This document shows positions 5,380 through 8,533 of a DNA stretch of 8,533 nt, one piece after another; position 1 is the stretch's first letter; each line of letters begins with the position of its first letter. The position numbers and the translations under genes are program-made. The notes under the pieces are model-generated. The model made no database searches, was not told the DNA's origin, and was given only the letters and a program-made list of their open reading frames with translations. This DNA is from an uncultured Clostridia bacterium (lineage in GTDB: Bacteria > Bacillota > Clostridia > Christensenellales > Borkfalkiaceae), in contig CALARO010000312.1 of NCBI GenBank assembly GCA_937888935.1, positions 1 to 8,533 of the forward strand. The letters are read 5' to 3'.

Positions 5380-7080
5380 TTATAACTTCGCTTTGTATTC
5401 CCGGGCGCGTTCCAGAAGCTCTTCCGCGTGTCGATACGCCGCTTCGTCGCCCCGCTCGCCGCCGAGCAGCCGCACGATTTCTTCTTTTTGTTCTTCCGGA
5501 GAAAGCGCGCGGATGAACGTATGCGTTTTTCCGTTTTCTTCCTTTTTTTCGATCAGAAATTCGCCGTCGCTCATGCACGCGATCTGCGCTAAGTGCGAAA
5601 CCGCGATAATCTGCGTATTTTTCGCGATTTTCGCAAATTTTTCGCCCACCACTTTCGCTGTTTTGCCGCTGATTCCCGCGTCAATCTCGTCAAAAACATA
5701 CGTGGAAATGCCGTTCGTATCGGAAAGCCGCGTTTTCATCGCCAGCATCAATCGGCTCATTTCGCCGCCGCTGATAATTTTCCCGAGCGGCTTCATCGGC
5801 TCGCCCGCGTTCGCCGAGAACATAAACGAAATAGAATCCAACCCATTTTCGCCCGCATTTTCCGCGTCTTCGTCCGAATATTCTTTAAATTCCGCCGAAA
5901 ACGCCGCGTGCGGAATATTCAGCGTTTTCAACTCTTCGCAAACGCCCGCGCAAAAACTTTCCGCGCCCTTTTTTCTGATTTCCGTCAGCCGCCGGCAACT
6001 TTTCAGCGCCTTTTTCAAAAGATTGTCGATTTCTTTCTGCAATTTTTCCGAACGCTCCGCGCTGTCCGAAAGCAAATCGTATTCTTTCTCGCGTTCCGCA
6101 AGCAGCAAGGCAATCTCGCTTTGCGTTTTCACCGCGTATTTGCGCTGCAACGCGCGCAGCTCGTCCAGTCGATTTTCTACGTAAGTCGCTTCGTTTTCGT
6201 CGAAATACAAGCCGTCGGCAATGTCCGAAAGTCTCGAAGCCGCGTCGTCCGCTTCTTCGGCAATGTTTTCAATCGTTTCGGCAAGCGAATTATATTCGCT
6301 ATCGAGATGCGCAATGGAATTCAACGCCCGCCGCGCCCCGCGCAGCGCGTCGCACGCGCCGCCGTCCGACGAAATAAACTGCGAAGCTTCTTTCACCGCG
6401 GCAAGAATTTTTTCGAGATTGTTTATTTTCGCGCGCTTTAATAAAAGCTCTTCTTCTTCGCCTTCTTTCCAATCCGCGCCCCTGATTTCGTCGATCGTAA
6501 AGCGCAGAATTTCAAGCCGCCGTTCCCGCTCGGCTTCGTCGCCGCCGAGCAGCGCAAGCTCTTGTTTTTTCGCTTTGTACTCGTTCAGAAGACCGCGCAA
6601 AACAAGTTTTTCTTCGGCAAGCGAATCGCCGCACACGCCGTCGAGCGTTTTCAGCTGATTTGCTTCCGATAAAAGATAAAAATGCTCGCTCTGTCCGTGT
6701 ACGTCCACAAGGCGCGAAGTGATTTTTTTCAGCATCGCCGCCGTTGCCGCCGAGCCGTTAATTTTAATCGAATTTTTTCCGTTTTCCGAAAAACGGCGTG
6801 AAATAATGATTTCGCCGTCGCTTTCGATGTCCATTTCCGCAAGCGCGCGCACCGCTTCGTCCGTTTCGTCCTGCACAAATTCCGCCTTCACGAAACATTC
6901 GCTTTCGCCGTAGCGGATCATCGTTCTGTCCGCCTTCGCGCCCAGCACGAAATTGAGTGAATCCAGAATTACGGATTTTCCCGCGCCCGTTTCGCCCGAA
7001 AGCACGTTCAGTCGTTCCGAAAATTCGATTTCCGCGCTCTCTATCAAAGCGACGTTTTTAATGGTAAGTTTAGAAAGCAT
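5380..7080 (-). CDS. recN: DNA repair protein RecN (SMC-like ATPase)
   Basis: RecN is a cytoplasmic SMC-related ATPase that gathers at double-strand breaks and supports recombinational repair. The 566-residue length matches the family (about 550-580). Walker A GETGAGKS is at residues 29-36, preceded by the typical N-terminus LTIKNVALIESAEIEF. Then come DVHGQSEHFYLL near 129-140 and a long helical, coiled-coil middle rich in Glu, Lys and Ala from about 145 to 370. The ABC signature SGGEMSR is at 437-443, Walker B VFDEIDAGISG at 462-472, and a VSHLAQIA switch follows. ATG at 7078-7080 is preceded by AAGGAA about eleven bases away. It starts 18 bases after the argR stop, so the two are probably cotranscribed. 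No LexA-type operator (CGAAC-N4-GTTCG) is visible in that short gap, so any SOS control must act further upstream. Confidence 0.98.
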   Translation of the reverse strand: MLSKLTIKNVALIESAEIEFSERLNVLSGETGAGKSVILDSLNFVLGAKADRTMIRYGESECFVKAEFVQDETDEAVRALAEMDIESDGEIIISRRFSENGKNSIKINGSAATAAMLKKITSRLVDVHGQSEHFYLLSEANQLKTLDGVCGDSLAEEKLVLRGLLNEYKAKKQELALLGGDEAERERRLEILRFTIDEIRGADWKEGEEEELLLKRAKINNLEKILAAVKEASQFISSDGGACDALRGARRALNSIAHLDSEYNSLAETIENIAEEADDAASRLSDIADGLYFDENEATYVENRLDELRALQRKYAVKTQSEIALLLAEREKEYDLLSDSAERSEKLQKEIDNLLKKALKSCRRLTEIRKKGAESFCAGVCEELKTLNIPHAAFSAEFKEYSDEDAENAGENGLDSISFMFSANAGEPMKPLGKIISGGEMSRLMLAMKTRLSDTNGISTYVFDEIDAGISGKTAKVVGEKFAKIAKNTQIIAVSHLAQIACMSDGEFLIEKKEENGKTHTFIRALSPEEQKEEIVRLLGGERGDEAAYRHAEELLERAREYKAKL

Positions 7081-7098
7081 CGCAAGCTTTTTCCTTTT

Positions 7099-7551
7099 TT
7101 ATTTGAGTAAATCGCTCAGTCTTTTCGCCACGACGTCCGCCGCGGCGTTATCGTGACACACCACAAGCAGCGTATCGTCGCCCGCCACCGAGCCTACAAC
7201 GCCCCGCATGTTGAATTTATCCACCACCGCGCCCGCGTTCGCGCCGTTGCCCGTCATCGTTTTCACCACAATCAGATTTTGCGCGGCTTCGATTTTAAGT
7301 ACGCAGGTTTTAAAAAGATTGCGCATCTTTTCCGAGATTTCCCCTTCGGTTTTCGTAAGGCTCGCGTAGCGGTACTTCTTTTCCACGCCCGTCACCTTAA
7401 AAAGATGCAAATCGCGGATATCGCGCGAAACCGTCGCCTGAGTCACCACAAAGCTTTCGTCGTTCAAAGCCTTGCAAAGTTCTTCCTGCGTTTCGATTTC
7501 GTTATTTTCGATCAGCCGCAATATTTCTTTATGCCGTTCCGTCTTTAACAT
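7099..7551 (-). CDS. argR: Arginine repressor ArgR/AhrC
   Basis: This hexameric, arginine-sensing transcription factor represses arginine biosynthesis and can activate catabolism. The 150-residue product has the N-terminal winged-helix DNA-binding domain (1-70) with the recognition segment VTQATVSRDIRDL (36-48). The C-terminal oligomerisation and arginine-binding domain (about 80-150) includes GNGANAGAVVDKF and GSVAGDDTLLVV, where Asp125-Asp126 are the expected arginine contacts. Length is exactly typical. ATG at 7549-7551 has AAGGAAG upstream. It lies 33 bases below nadK and 18 bases above recN, the conserved nadK–argR–recN order in which it usually acts on unlinked arginine genes. No ARG box was seen in the adjacent gaps, so autoregulation is not apparent here. 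Confidence 0.97.
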   Translation of the reverse strand: MLKTERHKEILRLIENNEIETQEELCKALNDESFVVTQATVSRDIRDLHLFKVTGVEKKYRYASLTKTEGEISEKMRNLFKTCVLKIEAAQNLIVVKTMTGNGANAGAVVDKFNMRGVVGSVAGDDTLLVVCHDNAAADVVAKRLSDLLK

Positions 7552-7584
7552 TTTTATCTCTTCCTTTTTTCGTTTTTCCTGTTT

Positions 7585-8388
7585 TCAACTGAGTTTTTTT
7601 CGCGCTTTTTTATAAAACCCGCCAAACGATCTCGTGGGAAAAGCCGCGATAAGTCCGGAAGTTTCCGCCGAGATTTCTTCGCCTTCTTCCGCCTGCGCAG
7701 CCACGCTGCCGTCGATCAGCAAAAACGCGCCGCCGCGAACTATTTTTATCGTCACCCGATCGGTTTGCGGCAGCACCACGGGGCGCGCGGCAAGCGAAAA
7801 CGCGCAAAGCGGCGTGAATAATATCGCCGCCGTCTGCGGCGCGATAATCGGACCGCCCGCCGAAAGCGAATACGCCGTAGAGCCTGTGGGCGTGCATACA
7901 AGCGCGCCGTCGCCCGAAACTTCATCGAACGCGCAGCCGTTCACGAAAATTTCCGTTTTCAGCATCGCGCCGTTTTTTAAAGAATAATCGCGCCGCACCG
8001 CAGCTTCGTTCAGGCTGTAAAAAACCTTGTTGCGGTATGTAATTTTCAAAAGATTTCTTTTTACTTCTTTCGTTTCGCCCCTTTCCGCGCGCTGTAAAAA
8101 CTCGGGAATCTCTTCAAGCTCGTCCTTTTCGAATTCCGTTAAAAATCCGAGCGTTCCGTAATTCACGCCCACGATTTTCACGCCCGTGCGGGCGCAAATT
8201 TCCGCGCAGCGCATAATCGTTCCGTCGCCGCCGAGTACCAGAAGCGCGCCGAGATCTTCGATTTGCTCGCTGCAAAGCGTTTTCACCGCCCTGTTTTCAA
8301 TGCCGCGCGCAGAAAGAAGAGCGGAAAGCTTGTCCGCTTGTTCTTTATTTTCCGGTTTTACCGGATTTACGAAAATTCCCGTTTTCAA
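7585..8388 (-). CDS. nadK: NAD kinase
   Basis: NAD kinase phosphorylates NAD+ to NADP+ in the cytoplasm using ATP or polyphosphate, setting the NADP(H) pool. The 267-residue product contains all family motifs: GGDGT at 53-57 with the catalytic Asp55, VNYGTLGFLTEF just after, a LNEAAVRRD segment, and the glycine-rich SGDGALVCTPTGSTAYSLSAGGP block that binds NAD. Length is standard for the short bacterial form (about 260-300). The start is TTG at 8386-8388. GAGGG lies eight bases upstream, no ATG is available nearby, and the sequence MKTGIFVNPVKP fits the family N-terminus, where the first strand begins immediately. It is separated by 32 bases from the gene above and 33 from argR, so it is part of the housekeeping operon. 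Confidence 0.98.
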   Translation of the reverse strand: MKTGIFVNPVKPENKEQADKLSALLSARGIENRAVKTLCSEQIEDLGALLVLGGDGTIMRCAEICARTGVKIVGVNYGTLGFLTEFEKDELEEIPEFLQRAERGETKEVKRNLLKITYRNKVFYSLNEAAVRRDYSLKNGAMLKTEIFVNGCAFDEVSGDGALVCTPTGSTAYSLSAGGPIIAPQTAAILFTPLCAFSLAARPVVLPQTDRVTIKIVRGGAFLLIDGSVAAQAEEGEEISAETSGLIAAFPTRSFGGFYKKARKKLS

Positions 8389-8420
8389 TGACTTTTCCCT
8401 CGTTTTTTCTTGTTTTTCGC

Positions 8421-8533
8421 TTATTGTTTTTCCGCTTTGGCGATTTGCGAAACCGCGTTTAAAATTCTTTCTTCCACGGATTTTGAAACCGCCGCGCCCG
8501 CTTTTTCGCCGACTTTTTTCAAGTGCAGCACGT
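8421..8533 (-). CDS. C-terminal fragment, probable TlyA family rRNA methyltransferase/hemolysin-like protein
   Basis: An open frame enters from the right edge and ends in TAA at 8421-8423, giving 36 residues: VLHLKK, then a Lys/Glu/Ala-rich helix ending QIAKAEKQ. The reading frame stays open to the window edge, the stop is 32 bases before nadK, and base use resembles the neighbours. TlyA-family proteins (S4 RNA-binding plus FtsJ-like methyltransferase domains) often end with a 'E-LLHL-K' strand and a short basic helix, and tlyA commonly lies directly before nadK in Firmicutes. The name therefore rests mainly on gene order plus this weak pattern; another upstream gene is possible. Confidence 0.5.
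   Translation of the reverse strand, partial: VLHLKKVGEKAGAAVSKSVEERILNAVSQIAKAEKQ

Noticed and set aside
5593..6441. Long plus-strand open frames opposite recN (also 5393-6184)
   Set aside because: They are antisense shadows: biased composition (Arg/Phe- or Ser-rich), no recognisable domain, no ribosome site, and fully opposite a RecN with all motifs intact. GCG/TTC-rich codons leave antisense frames open.
7552..7584. ARG box or LexA box near argR/recN
   Set aside because: The short nadK–argR and argR–recN gaps were read for ARG-box (TGAAT/ATTCA) and LexA (CGAAC/GTTCG) palindromes; none is present.

Overview
All supportable genes lie on the minus strand, so transcription runs from high to low coordinates. 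The set TlyA–NadK–ArgR–RecN–SpoIVB, followed by a SpoIIM-like protein, a sporulation-type D-Ala-D-Ala carboxypeptidase, an M50 protease and ScpA/ScpB, points to an endospore-forming member of Bacillota, most likely a clostridial-lineage anaerobe. Supporting signs are AGGAGG-type ribosome binding sites, TTG starts, alternating AAA/GAA and GCG/GCC codons, and cysteine-rich exported and membrane proteins. Nothing fixes the genus. No mobile element, CRISPR array, tRNA or rRNA is visible; this looks like core chromosome.

Layout in transcription order: (1) the last 36 codons of a probable TlyA-type rRNA methyltransferase/hemolysin-family protein (8421-8533); (2) NAD kinase (7585-8388); (3) arginine repressor ArgR/AhrC (7099-7551); (4) RecN (5380-7080); (5) the SpoIVB serine protease (4193-5233) behind a 146-base gap with a candidate forespore-sigma promoter; (6) a SpoIIM-like polytopic membrane protein (3532-4125), whose start codon lies inside a terminator-like hairpin; (7) a DacF-type D,D-carboxypeptidase (2209-3495); (8) a 208-base gap with overlapping terminator hairpins and a housekeeping-type promoter; (9) an M50 site-2-type protease (1305-2000); (10) ScpA (406-1221); (11) ScpB, cut by the window edge (1-440).

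This implies at least two transcription units. The upper one (tlyA to recN) is a widely conserved Firmicutes housekeeping string. The sporulation genes spoIVB, spoIIM-like and dacF follow it and may also be transcribed from their own forespore promoter. It ends at the 2096-2146 hairpins. The lower unit (M50–scpA–scpB) starts at the promoter near 2044-2072. In many spore formers spo0A follows spoIVB; here the SpoIIM-like and DacF genes occupy that place.

No wholly new system is evident. The points most worth checking are the hairpin over the spoIIM-like start codon, the mutually exclusive terminator hairpins after dacF, the CGSC-containing cysteine cluster and general cysteine richness of the sporulation envelope proteins, a possible lipobox in SpoIVB, and the replacement of spo0A in the spoIVB neighbourhood.
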